Made by a program: the position numbers and the translations under genes | Shown here: piece by piece, positions 1 through 8,623 of the stretch | Numbering within the stretch: the first letter of the stretch is position 1 | How the letters are laid out: each line of letters starts with the position of its first letter | Assembly: GCF_014199395.1 (NCBI RefSeq) | Contig: NZ_JACIJM010000002.1 | Coordinates: 416,112 to 480,111, forward strand | Length of the DNA: 64,000 bases | Source: Yoonia ponticola | Lineage (GTDB): Bacteria; Pseudomonadota; Alphaproteobacteria; Rhodobacterales; Rhodobacteraceae | Direction: 5' to 3' | The notes under the pieces: generated by a model | The model's input: only the letters and a program-made list of their open reading frames with translations | The model's database searches: none | Told to the model about the DNA's origin: nothing

Positions 1-1
1 T

Positions 2-1066
2 CTTGCGGTGGCGCTCATTGCATGGCTCGCGTGGGGTTATGTGCAAGCGCGGTCTGATGATCCGTTGGTCGCGAACAAGTTCTTTTTCCTGAAGGCCGCG
101 ATCGAAGGTTTTGTGATCTTCGCTGTGGCTGCTTGGCTGTTCAAATTGGCAGGCAAGACCATCGGTACGGAATGGTCGAAAAAGATGTTCCGGTCGATGC
201 CTTTGACGGCTGCTTTTGGTGTGTTGGTGATTATAATTTACATCGTCGTGGCTGTTTTTGCGCAGTGGATTGCGCCTTATGGGCAGGACGAGATCATCCA
301 AGGGGCTGCGGCGAACGTAACCGCTGGCGGTAATACTGCGCTGGGCGGTGATCCTGCGTATCCGCTGGGCACAGATCAGATCGGTCGCGATATTCTGAGC
401 CGTTTGATTTACGGTGCACAAAACACCGTTGGCATCGCGTTTGTCACAACTATGTTGGCGTTCTTGTTGGGTGGCACGCTTGGGTTCCTTGCCGCTGTTT
501 TTGGCGGTTGGTTGGATCAGTTGCTGTCCCGTCTGGTGGACGTGTTGATGGCGATCCCGTCGTTGATTTTCGCACTTTTGCTGATGACGATTGCAAGTGT
601 GTGGTCCGCGACGTTGGGTATTCCGCTGACTGTGTTTATGGTGCTGATTATCGCGTTGATCGACAGTACCCGCGTGTTCCGTCTGGCGCGTGCCGTTGGA
701 CAAAACATCGTGGTGATGGATTATATCGAAGCGGCAAAACTGCGCGGCGAAGGTATGGGGTATCTTGTGTTTAAGGAAATCCTGCCGAACGCGACTGCAC
801 CGTTGTTGGCCGAATTTGGTCTGCGCTTCTGCTTTGTATTCCTGATGATTGCCGCGCTGTCGTTCTTGGGTGTCGGTATCCAGCCGCCTTTGGCTGACTG
901 GGGCACGATGGTCCGCGACTTGGCGGGTTTCATCAGCTACGCCCAATTCGCACCGCAAGCGTCGGTCACGCCGTTGTTGGCAGCGGGCGCGATTGCTTTG
1001 CTGACCGTCGCTGTGAACTTTGTCGTCGATTGGATGCTGCACAAATCATCGGGGTTGAAGGAATGA
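2..1066 (+). CDS. Peptide/nickel-type ABC transporter permease (DppC/OppC family), 5' end cut by window
   Basis: Inner-membrane permease of a peptide-type ABC importer. The frame is open to the window edge (CTT GCG GTG...), and the GTG at position 8 looks internal, so the 5' end is probably missing. Hydrophobic segments alternate through the protein, and the cytoplasmic EAA loop that docks onto the ATPase is visible near codons 238-262 (YIEAAKLRG...ILPNA). The C-terminal half is the usual BPD_transp_1 fold, with LSFLGVGIQPP near the end as in DppC and OppC proteins. The stop codon overlaps the start of the ATPase gene (ATGA). A partner permease (DppB type) should lie just upstream of the window. 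Substrate specificity cannot be read from the sequence. Confidence 0.9.
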   Translation, partial: LAVALIAWLAWGYVQARSDDPLVANKFFFLKAAIEGFVIFAVAAWLFKLAGKTIGTEWSKKMFRSMPLTAAFGVLVIIIYIVVAVFAQWIAPYGQDEIIQGAAANVTAGGNTALGGDPAYPLGTDQIGRDILSRLIYGAQNTVGIAFVTTMLAFLLGGTLGFLAAVFGGWLDQLLSRLVDVLMAIPSLIFALLLMTIASVWSATLGIPLTVFMVLIIALIDSTRVFRLARAVGQNIVVMDYIEAAKLRGEGMGYLVFKEILPNATAPLLAEFGLRFCFVFLMIAALSFLGVGIQPPLADWGTMVRDLAGFISYAQFAPQASVTPLLAAGAIALLTVAVNFVVDWMLHKSSGLKE

Positions 1067-2709
1067 GCGATCAACTGGTCAAAATCCGCGATCTCTGGCT
1101 TGAGGGCCGCAGTGACGAGACGTGGAACCCGATTATCAATGGCGTCGATCTGAACCTGAAAAAAGGTGAGGTTTTGGGGCTGATCGGTGAATCCGGTGCC
1201 GGAAAATCCACGCTGGGTCTGGCTGCGATGGGCTTTTGTCGTGACGGCGTGCGCGTCTTTAAGGGGTCGGTTGAATTCGACGGGATCGATCTGCTGAACG
1301 CCTCGGCTGCTGTAAAACGCGATTTGCTAGGCAAGCGGATCGCTTATGTCGCGCAATCTGCTGCTGCCAGCTTTAACCCTGCGCATAAAATCATCGACCA
1401 GCACGTCGAGGGCCCGACCCAGCATGGTGTGATGACCAAGGAAGAATCCGAAGCCGACGGCATGGAACTGTATCGCAAGCTGCGTTTGCCGAACCCTGAC
1501 GAGATTGGTTTCCGGTATCCGCATCAGGTCTCTGGTGGTCAATTGCAGCGTGCGATGACGGCGATGGCGATGGCCTGTCGTCCCGACTTGATCATTTTCG
1601 ACGAGCCGACAACGGCGCTGGATGTGACGACACAGATCGAAGTGTTGGCCGCGATCCGCGAGATTGTTCAGGAATTTGACACTGCCGCGATCTACATCAC
1701 GCATGATTTGGCAGTTGTCGCGCAGATGGCGGACCGGATTAAGGTGCTGCTTAAGGGTGACGAGGTTGAAACCGCTGACACCCGCACGATGCTTACCGCA
1801 CCGACGCAGGAATACACGAAGTCGCTTTGGGCTGTGCGTAGTTTTGAACGTCCGTTGAAATCGCCTGTGATCGCAAGCGCCGTGCCTGTGGTTTCTGTCA
1901 GGTCCGTTGATGCGGCATATGGTAAAGTGCCGGTGTTGCATGACGTGAGTTTTGACATGCACGAAGGCCGCACTGTGGCGGTTGTGGGTGAATCCGGGTC
2001 CGGTAAATCGACAACGGCGCGGTGTATTACGGGGCTATTGCCACCGTCTGCGGGCGAGATCTTGTTTGATGGCGAGGTGATGCCGCCGAGTTATAAACGC
2101 CGCACCAAGGATCAGTTGCGCCAAGTGCAGATGATTTATCAGATGGCCGATACGGCGTTGAACCCACGGGTGACTGTTGGCAATATCATCGCGCGGCCCG
2201 TGCAGTTTTATTCGGGACTGACGGGTAAGGCGCTGCGCAAGCGCGTTGATTCACTGATGGATCAGATTGAGCTGCCTGCGGATGAATATTACAAACGGTT
2301 GCCGTCCGAGTTGTCGGGTGGTCAAAAACAGCGGATCGGGATTGCGCGTGCCTTGGCTGCGGAACCGAAGTTTATCATCTGCGACGAAGTGACATCGGCG
2401 TTGGATCAGCTGGTTGCAGAAGGTATCCTGCGGCTATTGGCGCGGTTGCAGGATGAATTGTCTCTGTCTTATATGTTCATCACCCACGACCTTGCGACCG
2501 TGCGCGCAATTGCTGACGAAGTGGTTGTGATGAAAGAGGGGCGTGTGGTCGAACAAGGGCCGAAGCGCGAAATGTTCAAGCCGCCGCATCACCCTTATAC
2601 CGATTTGCTACTGTCATCGGTGCCAGAAATGGACCCCGATTGGTTAACGAATTTGCTGGCAGAACGTGGCGTCGATAACATCGGCGATGCTGCCGTTGAT
2701 AATATGTAA
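1063..2709 (+). CDS. ABC transporter, fused double ATP-binding protein (DppD-DppF type)
   Basis: Supplies ATP hydrolysis for the neighbouring peptide-type importer. Two complete nucleotide-binding domains lie in one 548-residue chain. The first has Walker A GESGAGKST near residue 42, signature SGGQLQRAM near 156 and Walker B LIIFDEPTT near 176. The second has Walker A GESGSGKST near 309, signature LSGGQKQR near 417 and Walker B FIICDEVTS near 437. The ATG at 1063 overlaps the permease stop by 4 nt and is preceded by purine-rich GGGG and GAAGGA. A longer frame from 1030 exists but would overlap the permease by 37 nt. Fused DppDF-like ATPases are common in alphaproteobacterial peptide, opine and glycoside importers. 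Confidence 0.93.
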   Translation: MSDQLVKIRDLWLEGRSDETWNPIINGVDLNLKKGEVLGLIGESGAGKSTLGLAAMGFCRDGVRVFKGSVEFDGIDLLNASAAVKRDLLGKRIAYVAQSAAASFNPAHKIIDQHVEGPTQHGVMTKEESEADGMELYRKLRLPNPDEIGFRYPHQVSGGQLQRAMTAMAMACRPDLIIFDEPTTALDVTTQIEVLAAIREIVQEFDTAAIYITHDLAVVAQMADRIKVLLKGDEVETADTRTMLTAPTQEYTKSLWAVRSFERPLKSPVIASAVPVVSVRSVDAAYGKVPVLHDVSFDMHEGRTVAVVGESGSGKSTTARCITGLLPPSAGEILFDGEVMPPSYKRRTKDQLRQVQMIYQMADTALNPRVTVGNIIARPVQFYSGLTGKALRKRVDSLMDQIELPADEYYKRLPSELSGGQKQRIGIARALAAEPKFIICDEVTSALDQLVAEGILRLLARLQDELSLSYMFITHDLATVRAIADEVVVMKEGRVVEQGPKREMFKPPHHPYTDLLLSSVPEMDPDWLTNLLAERGVDNIGDAAVDNM

Positions 2710-2718
2710 AACGAATCA

Positions 2719-2757
2719 TCCGTTTATACGGACGACATAATTGGACGCTAAACGTCC
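2719..2757 (+). promoter_or_regulatory. Two small tandem hairpins between ATPase and binding-protein genes
   Basis: TCCGT-TTAT-ACGGA (2719-2732) is followed by GGACG-CTAAA-CGTCC (2743-2757). Both are perfect short stems in the 75-nt spacer before the binding-protein gene, and neither is followed by a U-tract. Inference: an mRNA-stabilising or processing element that lets the binding protein be made in excess of the membrane components. Confidence 0.4.
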
Positions 2758-2784
2758 GAAATCAAAACTAGGGAGAATTGAAAC

Positions 2785-4335
2785 ATGTTGCATGGAATTA
2801 GCAGACGAAGTCTTTTGAAAACCGGCGCTGCTGCTGGTGTTCTGGGCCTGACGGGTATGCCGCTGCGTGCGCAGACACGAGGCGGTAAACTGACTGCCGG
2901 TCTGAACGGCGCGAATACATCTGATAGCTGGGACAGCCGTACGCATTCTGACTTGTTCATGATTGCCTCTGCCAACGGCGCAGTTTTTGATGCGCTGACC
3001 GAAGTTGCCGCCGACGGTAGCCTGAAGGGCGAATTGGCTGAAAGCTGGGAATCCGATGACGCGATCACGTGGGTGTTCAACCTGCGTCAGGGCGTGACAT
3101 TCCACAACGGCAAGTCGTTTGGTCCTGAAGATGTGCTTGAATCGTTGCAGATGCACCTTGGCGAAGAATCCAAGTCAGCAGCAAAGCCGATTGTTGAAAA
3201 TATCGCGAAGATGGAAAAGACGGGCGATTATCAGGTCACGATGACACTGAGCGCCGCTAACGCCGATTTCCCATATCTGATGTCCGACTATCACATCCTG
3301 ATGTTCCCAGCGGGCCAGATCGAAGAAGCCATTCAGAACGGTATCGGTACGGGTCTTTATAGCGTTGTTAGCTTTGATCCAGGTGTTCGCTTTGTCGGTA
3401 AGCGCGTTGATGATCACTATAAAGGTGACGCTGCGGGCTTCTTTGACGAGATCGAATATATTGCGATCAACGACAACACAGCGCGGATGAACGCGCTTAT
3501 GACGGGTCAGGTTGATGCGATTAACCGGATCGATTTCAAGACCGAAGGTCTGCTGAACGCGAACCCACAGGTTCGTATTCAAGAAGTCACCGGCAACCAG
3601 CATTACACCTTTGCGATGCTGACTGATAACGCGCCATTGAACGACGTGAACGTGCGTCGCGCGTTGAAGTACGGCATTAACCGTCAGGAAATGGTCGACA
3701 AAATCCTGCAAGGCCACGGTGCTGTTGCGAACGACACGCCAATCGGTCCTGCAAACCAGTACTACAACACCGAGATGGAACAGCTTGCTTATGATCCAGA
3801 CAAGGCCGCCTTCTATTTGAAGGAAGCGGGTCTCGACAGCTTGAACATCGACATTTCGGCGTCTGACGCGGCGTTTGAAGGCGCTGTTGATGCGGCGCAA
3901 TTGTATCAAGCGTCTGCTGGTGCTGCTGGGATTAACTTGAACGTGATCCAAGAGCCTGCTGATGGGTACTGGTCCAACGTCTGGCTGAAAAAGTCGTTCT
4001 CGGCTGTGTATTGGTCTGGTCGTGCGACTGAGGACTGGATGTTCTCTAGCGCTTACGAGACTGGTGTGCCGTGGAACGACAGCCAGTGGGACGACAAAGA
4101 CAGCGCTCGTTTCCAAGAGTTGCTTGTCACTGCGCGTGGCGAGTTGGACACGGATGCACGTCGCAGCCAGTACTATGAGATGCAGCAAATCCTGCGTGAC
4201 GATGGCGGTGTTATCGTTCCGATGTTTGCCAACTATGTGCAGGCTGTAAACAACCGTATCGCGACTCCTGATACTGTTGGGAACTTGTGGCAGATGGATA
4301 ACGCTCGCATGGCAGAGCGCTGGTCAGAAGTCTAA
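2785..4335 (+). CDS. ABC transporter substrate-binding protein, family 5 (peptide/opine/nickel type), Tat-exported
   Basis: Periplasmic solute receptor of the importer that begins at the window edge. The 516-residue protein starts with a twin-arginine signal (SRRSLLK at residues 6-12, then a hydrophobic AAAGVLGLTG stretch, cleavage probably near residue 30). The SBP_bac_5 signature region follows: AESWESDDAITWVFNLRQGV, FHNGKSFGPEDV, and later ALKYGINRQEMV. A Shine-Dalgarno AGGGAG lies upstream of ATG 2785. Tat rather than Sec export means the receptor probably folds in the cytoplasm first. The gene is last in its operon and is followed by a strong terminator. The ligand is unknown. Confidence 0.92.
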   Translation: MLHGISRRSLLKTGAAAGVLGLTGMPLRAQTRGGKLTAGLNGANTSDSWDSRTHSDLFMIASANGAVFDALTEVAADGSLKGELAESWESDDAITWVFNLRQGVTFHNGKSFGPEDVLESLQMHLGEESKSAAKPIVENIAKMEKTGDYQVTMTLSAANADFPYLMSDYHILMFPAGQIEEAIQNGIGTGLYSVVSFDPGVRFVGKRVDDHYKGDAAGFFDEIEYIAINDNTARMNALMTGQVDAINRIDFKTEGLLNANPQVRIQEVTGNQHYTFAMLTDNAPLNDVNVRRALKYGINRQEMVDKILQGHGAVANDTPIGPANQYYNTEMEQLAYDPDKAAFYLKEAGLDSLNIDISASDAAFEGAVDAAQLYQASAGAAGINLNVIQEPADGYWSNVWLKKSFSAVYWSGRATEDWMFSSAYETGVPWNDSQWDDKDSARFQELLVTARGELDTDARRSQYYEMQQILRDDGGVIVPMFANYVQAVNNRIATPDTVGNLWQMDNARMAERWSEV

Positions 4336-4356
4336 ACGACCTTATTATTATGATAG

Positions 4357-4390
4357 AAACGCCCTGCCGGAAACGGTGGGGCGTTTTTTT
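4357..4390 (+). terminator. Rho-independent terminator of the first ABC operon
   Basis: AAACGCCC pairs with GGGCGTTT around an inner CCG-GAAA-CGG stem-loop, followed by seven T residues. It lies 20 nt downstream of the binding-protein stop codon. Confidence 0.85.
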
Positions 4391-4490
4391 GGGGGATGAT
4401 TTGCACAACTTAAGGGGTGTGTTGTCGCCATAATCCTGCCAAATCGCTATGCAAGAACCGAACCATTGAGAAACGAACGGGTTTTGTCGC

Positions 4491-5009
4491 ATGAGATTTC
4501 TAAATAGTTCAGGCCATGCTGGGTTTACTGCATTGCCTGCCCAAATTATTGGAATTTCTGCCGTTTGCTTTGCACTGCTGATCGCGCCAACCTCTGCCTA
4601 TGGAGGTGATCTGAATAGGCTGTCTCGGGCGACTTTGGCGGAAACCATGGCGGGGATCGAAGATGTGGATGCCAGCGAAGCAAACCTCGCGAATGCTGCA
4701 CCTGATAGCTTAGAAGGCAAGTTATACGCCTATCAGCAAGCGCGACGTGTGCTTGAAAGTGCGGTTGCGGCCCAGAACATGGCGCTAGAACATTTCGAAG
4801 ACTTGGCCGCGATGACCGCATCGCAAGTAGGCCTGACGCGACGCCAATTCCACGCACGCAAGGATGATGCGGCCAACGCGTATAACGCATTGCAGCAAGG
4901 TGCAGAGGCCGCGCAGATCGTAGCGCAGGCCGCGCTTGAAAACCTGTGTGACAAGGTGGCGTTGTCGAATGACGCGATGATGGAACTGCACGCGATGCTT
5001 GGGTTGTGA
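4491..5009 (+). CDS. Hypothetical exported protein
   Basis: I do not recognise this 172-residue protein. It has a long N-terminal stretch ending in a hydrophobic segment (IIGISAVCFALLIAPTSA, residues 20-37) that looks like a Sec signal peptide or membrane anchor. The rest is alanine-rich, probably helical and partly coiled-coil, with a single cysteine near the C-terminus (ENLCDKVAL). No strong Shine-Dalgarno precedes ATG 4491, so the start is uncertain. It stands alone between a terminator and a small DoxX-like gene on the same strand. Codon use resembles its neighbours, which supports it being a real gene. Confidence 0.55.
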   Translation: MRFLNSSGHAGFTALPAQIIGISAVCFALLIAPTSAYGGDLNRLSRATLAETMAGIEDVDASEANLANAAPDSLEGKLYAYQQARRVLESAVAAQNMALEHFEDLAAMTASQVGLTRRQFHARKDDAANAYNALQQGAEAAQIVAQAALENLCDKVALSNDAMMELHAMLGL

Positions 5010-5094
5010 CCGCGCGCTGATCACGATGCAGTTAAGTGGATTGCTCTGACTGCGGGTCGTGGTCTAACGATGATCAAGCAACCCCGAGGATTCC

Positions 5095-5553
5095 ATGACG
5101 TTTGACGATCGCAAAGATGCCGCCGCCGTGTTTATTTTACGGATCGGGCTGGCTTGGTTCATCTTTTTGTGGGCCGCCCATAAGATCATCACGCCCGGAC
5201 AATATCAGGGGCTTGTGCGCAACTATGAAGGTATTGAGATTTCGTTTGCGCAGATTTACGCCACGGCTGGGTTTCAGATCGCGTTATGTGTGTTGACCGC
5301 GATTGGTGCGCTGCGGCTGATGAGCTATTCCGGCCTTGCTGTAATGCACTTCTTTACCGTGACGCGGCGCTGGGATGGGTTTTTTGATCCATTTGCCCTG
5401 AACGAGCGCGGTTTTCCGATTAACCGGAACCAAGTCATTGATCTTGCGGTGCTTGCGGCGTTTGTCGCGCTGATCCTGCTGATCAATCGCGATCATTTCA
5501 GTGTCGGAGGTTGGCTGCGCAAACGTATGGGTCGGCGGGTTTGGTGGCAGTAA
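5095..5553 (+). CDS. Small integral membrane protein, DoxX-like
   Basis: A 152-residue membrane protein with about four hydrophobic segments (residues ~10-28, ~52-70, ~76-88 and ~105-125). The opening pattern LRIGLAWFIFLWAAHKI resembles the first helix of DoxX-family proteins, small four-helix membrane proteins that are poorly understood. A Shine-Dalgarno GAGGA lies just before ATG 5095. The C-terminus is strongly basic (LRKRMGRRVWW), consistent with a cytoplasmic end. There is no functional link to the neighbours beyond shared orientation. The family assignment is tentative; it could be an unrelated small membrane protein. Confidence 0.6.
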   Translation: MTFDDRKDAAAVFILRIGLAWFIFLWAAHKIITPGQYQGLVRNYEGIEISFAQIYATAGFQIALCVLTAIGALRLMSYSGLAVMHFFTVTRRWDGFFDPFALNERGFPINRNQVIDLAVLAAFVALILLINRDHFSVGGWLRKRMGRRVWWQ

Positions 5554-5647
5554 ATGCAGACCCCCTTGCAGTTCTCGCCTTTAAGGGCTATGTCCCTTGC
5601 TAACAGCGGCGTCGGCTTCCACCCCCGACCCAACCGGAAATCTGATA

Positions 5648-5669
5648 CGGGCCGCGCGCCCGTTTTTTT
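5648..5669 (+). terminator. Terminator-like hairpin upstream of rimP
   Basis: CGGGC-CGCGC-GCCCG followed directly by a run of seven T residues. It lies between the DoxX-like gene and rimP, 26 nt before the rimP ATG. It may end upstream transcription or act as an attenuator in the rimP leader, because no other room is left for a promoter downstream of it. Confidence 0.6.
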
Positions 5670-5694
5670 GTGCCTGATAGAATGGCGAAGCTAA

Positions 5695-6339
5695 ATGAAT
5701 GATTTGATTGCAAAAGCAGCGATTGACCGTCGCATCGCGGACATCATCACCCCTGTCGTAGAAGACATGGGGTTCGAGATCGTGCGCGTGCGTCTGATGT
5801 CTGGCAAAGAGACGATTCTTCAGATTATGGTCCAGCGCCCCGATGGCCAGATCGAAATTGATGAATGCGGTCAGGTGTCCACTGCGATTTCTGCGACCTT
5901 GGACGTCGAAGACCCGATTGTTGAAGTTTATAACCTTGAAGTGTCCAGCCCTGGCATTGACCGCCCGCTGACGCGGTTGAAAGATTTCGACCAGTGGCAG
6001 GGTTTTGAGGCAAAGCTGGAAACTGACGAACTGATCGACGGCCGCCGCCGCTTTAAGGGCGAATTGGCTGGTACGCAGGACGACGAAGTGCTGATCACCA
6101 TCGAAGAAGGCACTATTGGTTTGAAATTCGCATGGCTGTCTGACGCCAAGCTGGTTTTGACTGACGAGTTGATCCGCGATGTTTTGAGTGGCCGTAAAGA
6201 TGCTGGCCAAATTGATGAATCACAGTTCGATGAGGTCAAAACGATCATCGACAGTGAAGAAAACGAAGCCCCGTCTAAGACCGGCAAGTCCAAAAAGCGC
6301 CCAAGTTCAAAGAACAGCGCGAACAAGGAGAGTAACTAA
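5695..6339 (+). CDS. rimP: Ribosome maturation factor RimP
   Basis: Cytoplasmic factor needed for late 30S subunit assembly. At 214 residues it is longer than the usual 150-200. The N-terminal domain shows the family core ([17 protein letters not shown], then [25 protein letters not shown] and the [10 protein letters not shown] motif near residues 82-91). The C-terminal Sm-like domain follows (FEAKLET...[14 protein letters not shown]). The extra length is a lysine- and serine-rich tail after about residue 180, probably disordered. Its stop overlaps the nusA start by one base (TAATG), and it opens the conserved rimP-nusA-ylxR-infB operon. No strong Shine-Dalgarno is visible. Confidence 0.95.
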   Translation: MNDLIAKAAIDRRIADIITPVVEDMGFEIVRVRLMSGKETILQIMVQRPDGQIEIDECGQVSTAISATLDVEDPIVEVYNLEVSSPGIDRPLTRLKDFDQWQGFEAKLETDELIDGRRRFKGELAGTQDDEVLITIEEGTIGLKFAWLSDAKLVLTDELIRDVLSGRKDAGQIDESQFDEVKTIIDSEENEAPSKTGKSKKRPSSKNSANKESN

Positions 6340-7946
6340 TGGCGATTACCTCAGCCAACCAGCTTGAGCTGCTGCAAACCGCAGAGGCCGTAGCCCGCGA
6401 AAAGAACATCGACCCTGTGTTGGTGATCGAAGCGATGGAAGAATCCCTCGCGCGTGCTGCGAAATCCCGTTACGGCGCTGAAATGGACATTCGCGTGGCC
6501 ATCGACCGTCGCACTGGTAAGGCCACGTTCACACGTGTTCGGACTGTTGTGTCGGACGAAGAGTTCGAAAACTACCAGTCCGAATTCACTGTTGCGAGCG
6601 CCAAGGACTACATGGACAACCCTGAGGTCGGCCAACAGCTGATCGAAGAAGTGCCGCCAGTTGAATTGGGCCGTATCGCGGCGCAATCCGCCAAGCAGGT
6701 GATCTTGCAAAAGGTCCGCGAAGCTGAGCGTGACAAGCAGTACGAAGAATTCAAAGACAAGGCCGGCACCATCATCAACGCGCTTGTTAAGCGTGAAGAG
6801 TATGGCAACGTCATCATCGACGTGGGTTCTGGCGAGGCGATCTTGCGTCGTAACGAAAAAATCGGTCGCGAGGCATATCGCCCGAACGAGCGTATTCGTT
6901 GCTACATCAAAGAAGTTCGTCGCGAGCAGCGCGGTCCACAGATCTTCCTGTCACGTACAGCGCCAGAATTTATGGCTGAGCTGTTCAAGATGGAAGTTCC
7001 AGAGATTTACGAAGGCGTTATCGAGATCAAAGCAGTTGCGCGTGATCCGGGTTCCCGCGCTAAGATCGCTGTTATCTCTTATGATAACTCGATTGATCCG
7101 GTCGGTGCCTGTGTCGGTATGCGCGGTTCACGTGTTCAGGCTGTTGTAAACGAGCTTCAGGGCGAGAAAATCGACATCATTCCTTGGAATGAAGATATGC
7201 CAACTTTCCTCGTGAACGCATTGCAGCCTGCTGAAGTCTCCAAAGTTGTTTTGGACGAAGAAGCTGGCAAAATCGAAGTTGTTGTTCCTGATGAGCAGCT
7301 GTCGCTTGCGATTGGCCGTCGTGGTCAGAACGTGCGTTTGGCGTCCCAGCTGACTGGTCTTGATATCGACATCATGACTGAAGAAGAAGAATCCAAACGT
7401 CGTCAGGCCGAATTCGAACTGCGCACGAAGCTGTTCATGGATACGCTGGATCTCGACGAATTCTTTGCACAACTGCTGGTTTCCGAAGGGTTCACGAACC
7501 TCGAAGAAGTCGCCTACGTTGAGGCTGAAGAGTTGTTGGTTATCGAAGGTGTTGACGAAGGTACGGCAGGCGAACTGCAAACACGTGCCCGCGAATACCT
7601 TGAAGCACAGAACAAAAAGGCGATGGATGCCGCGCTGGCCGCTGGTGTCGAGCAGTCCTTGATCGACTTTGAAGGTCTGACACCACAGATGTTGGAAGCA
7701 CTTGGCGCTGATGGCGTGAAAACGCTGGAAGATTTCGCGACCTGTGCTGACTGGGAATTGGCTGGTGGCTGGACCATCACCAAAGGCGAGCGCACCAAAG
7801 ATGACGGTGTACTTGAGCCATTTGATGTGTCGCTTGAGGAAGCGCAAAGCATGGTCATGACTGCCCGCGTGATGCTGGGTTGGGTTGATCCCGACGAGTT
7901 GGCCGCAGACGAAGCTGCCGCGACAGAGGAGGAATCAGAAGCCTAA
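6339..7946 (+). CDS. nusA: Transcription termination/antitermination factor NusA
   Basis: RNA polymerase-associated elongation factor that affects pausing, termination and rRNA antitermination. The 535 residues show the N-terminal polymerase-binding domain (1-~130), an S1 domain (GNVIIDVGSGEAIL onward), and two KH domains with GMRG near residue 261 and GRRG near 327. Two C-terminal helix-hairpin-helix repeats follow (from DLDEFFAQLLVSEGF and from SLIDFEGLTPQML). A clear AAGGAG Shine-Dalgarno lies at 6325-6330. The repeated acidic C-terminus is typical of proteobacterial NusA. The stop codon sits in the loop of a hairpin that precedes the next gene. Confidence 0.97.
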   Translation: MAITSANQLELLQTAEAVAREKNIDPVLVIEAMEESLARAAKSRYGAEMDIRVAIDRRTGKATFTRVRTVVSDEEFENYQSEFTVASAKDYMDNPEVGQQLIEEVPPVELGRIAAQSAKQVILQKVREAERDKQYEEFKDKAGTIINALVKREEYGNVIIDVGSGEAILRRNEKIGREAYRPNERIRCYIKEVRREQRGPQIFLSRTAPEFMAELFKMEVPEIYEGVIEIKAVARDPGSRAKIAVISYDNSIDPVGACVGMRGSRVQAVVNELQGEKIDIIPWNEDMPTFLVNALQPAEVSKVVLDEEAGKIEVVVPDEQLSLAIGRRGQNVRLASQLTGLDIDIMTEEEESKRRQAEFELRTKLFMDTLDLDEFFAQLLVSEGFTNLEEVAYVEAEELLVIEGVDEGTAGELQTRAREYLEAQNKKAMDAALAAGVEQSLIDFEGLTPQMLEALGADGVKTLEDFATCADWELAGGWTITKGERTKDDGVLEPFDVSLEEAQSMVMTARVMLGWVDPDELAADEAAATEEESEA

Positions 7947-7958
7947 TTTGGCTTCTGA
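7935..7958 (+). promoter_or_regulatory. Hairpin spanning the nusA stop codon, upstream of ylxR
   Basis: TCAGAAGCC (7935-7943) pairs perfectly over 9 bp with GGCTTCTGA (7950-7958) around a six-base loop TAATTT that contains the nusA stop codon. It lies 8 nt before the ylxR ATG and has no U-tract. Because ylxR lacks a visible Shine-Dalgarno, the stem may couple its translation to ribosomes finishing nusA. Confidence 0.5.
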
Positions 7959-7966
7959 CCTTGAAT

Positions 7967-8623
7967 ATGGCGCGCGGTGGCCAACATAAGAACCCTAACG
8001 ATGATGCGGAACGTAAATGCATCGTCACGGGAGAGGTGCAACCAAAAGCCGGATTGATCCGGTTTGTGGTTGGCCCCGATAATGCTGTTTATCCAGATGT
8101 CTTGGGTAAACTGCCGGTTCGTGGTATGTACGTGACCGCTGACCGGGCTGTTCTAGAAGACGCACGAAAAGGGCATTTTGCCCGTAGTGCAAAGCAAGCC
8201 GTGACAGTATCGGACACCTTGATCGACGATGTTGAGCGATTGATTGCTCAGCATGTCATTGATTTGCTTGGTCTTGCTCGCAAGGCTGGTCGCGCCGTGT
8301 GCGGCTTTGAAAAAGTAAAAGGGTGGCTCGCCGGTAGCGAGAACGTCCGTGTCTTGATGCAGGCCTCTGACGGGTCTGAACGGGGCAAAACGAAACTATG
8401 GACCCCGGAAGGGGCCCGCTATTTTGGTTGTCTGACCGCGCAAGAGCTGGGTTTGGCCTTTGGCAGAGGAAGTGTGATACATTGCGCTCTCTCCACTGGT
8501 GGACTCAGCAATCGTGTTGTAGAGGATGCAACAAAGCTTTCGGGCTTACGCGGGATTGATGGTCAAAAGACTGGCAAAGGCAAAGCGGCCTTTGGGAAGG
8601 ATACGAATTTAAATGAGCGATAA
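7967..8623 (+). CDS. YlxR-type RNA-binding protein with L7Ae-like C-terminal domain
   Basis: Two-domain cytoplasmic protein, 218 residues, of the form common in alphaproteobacterial nusA-infB operons. The N-terminal part matches the YlxR (DUF448) fold ([20 protein letters not shown], then [14 protein letters not shown]). The C-terminal part resembles L7Ae/L30e RNA-binding domains ([20 protein letters not shown]). RNA binding is inferred from family. The ATG at 7967 gives the typical MARGGQHKN start; an in-frame TTG at 7961 is the alternative. No Shine-Dalgarno is evident. The 3' end overlaps infB by 11 nt. Confidence 0.9.
   Translation: MARGGQHKNPNDDAERKCIVTGEVQPKAGLIRFVVGPDNAVYPDVLGKLPVRGMYVTADRAVLEDARKGHFARSAKQAVTVSDTLIDDVERLIAQHVIDLLGLARKAGRAVCGFEKVKGWLAGSENVRVLMQASDGSERGKTKLWTPEGARYFGCLTAQELGLAFGRGSVIHCALSTGGLSNRVVEDATKLSGLRGIDGQKTGKGKAAFGKDTNLNER

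Noticed and set aside
3175..4188. A 337-codon minus-strand frame inside the first binding-protein gene
   Set aside because: Antisense shadow; the plus-strand protein has a Tat signal and family 5 motifs.
5570..5694. A possible initiator tRNA or structured leader before rimP, as in some gammaproteobacteria
   Set aside because: I could not find a cloverleaf or the conserved GGTTCGAATCC-type T arm. Only a terminator-like hairpin is visible.
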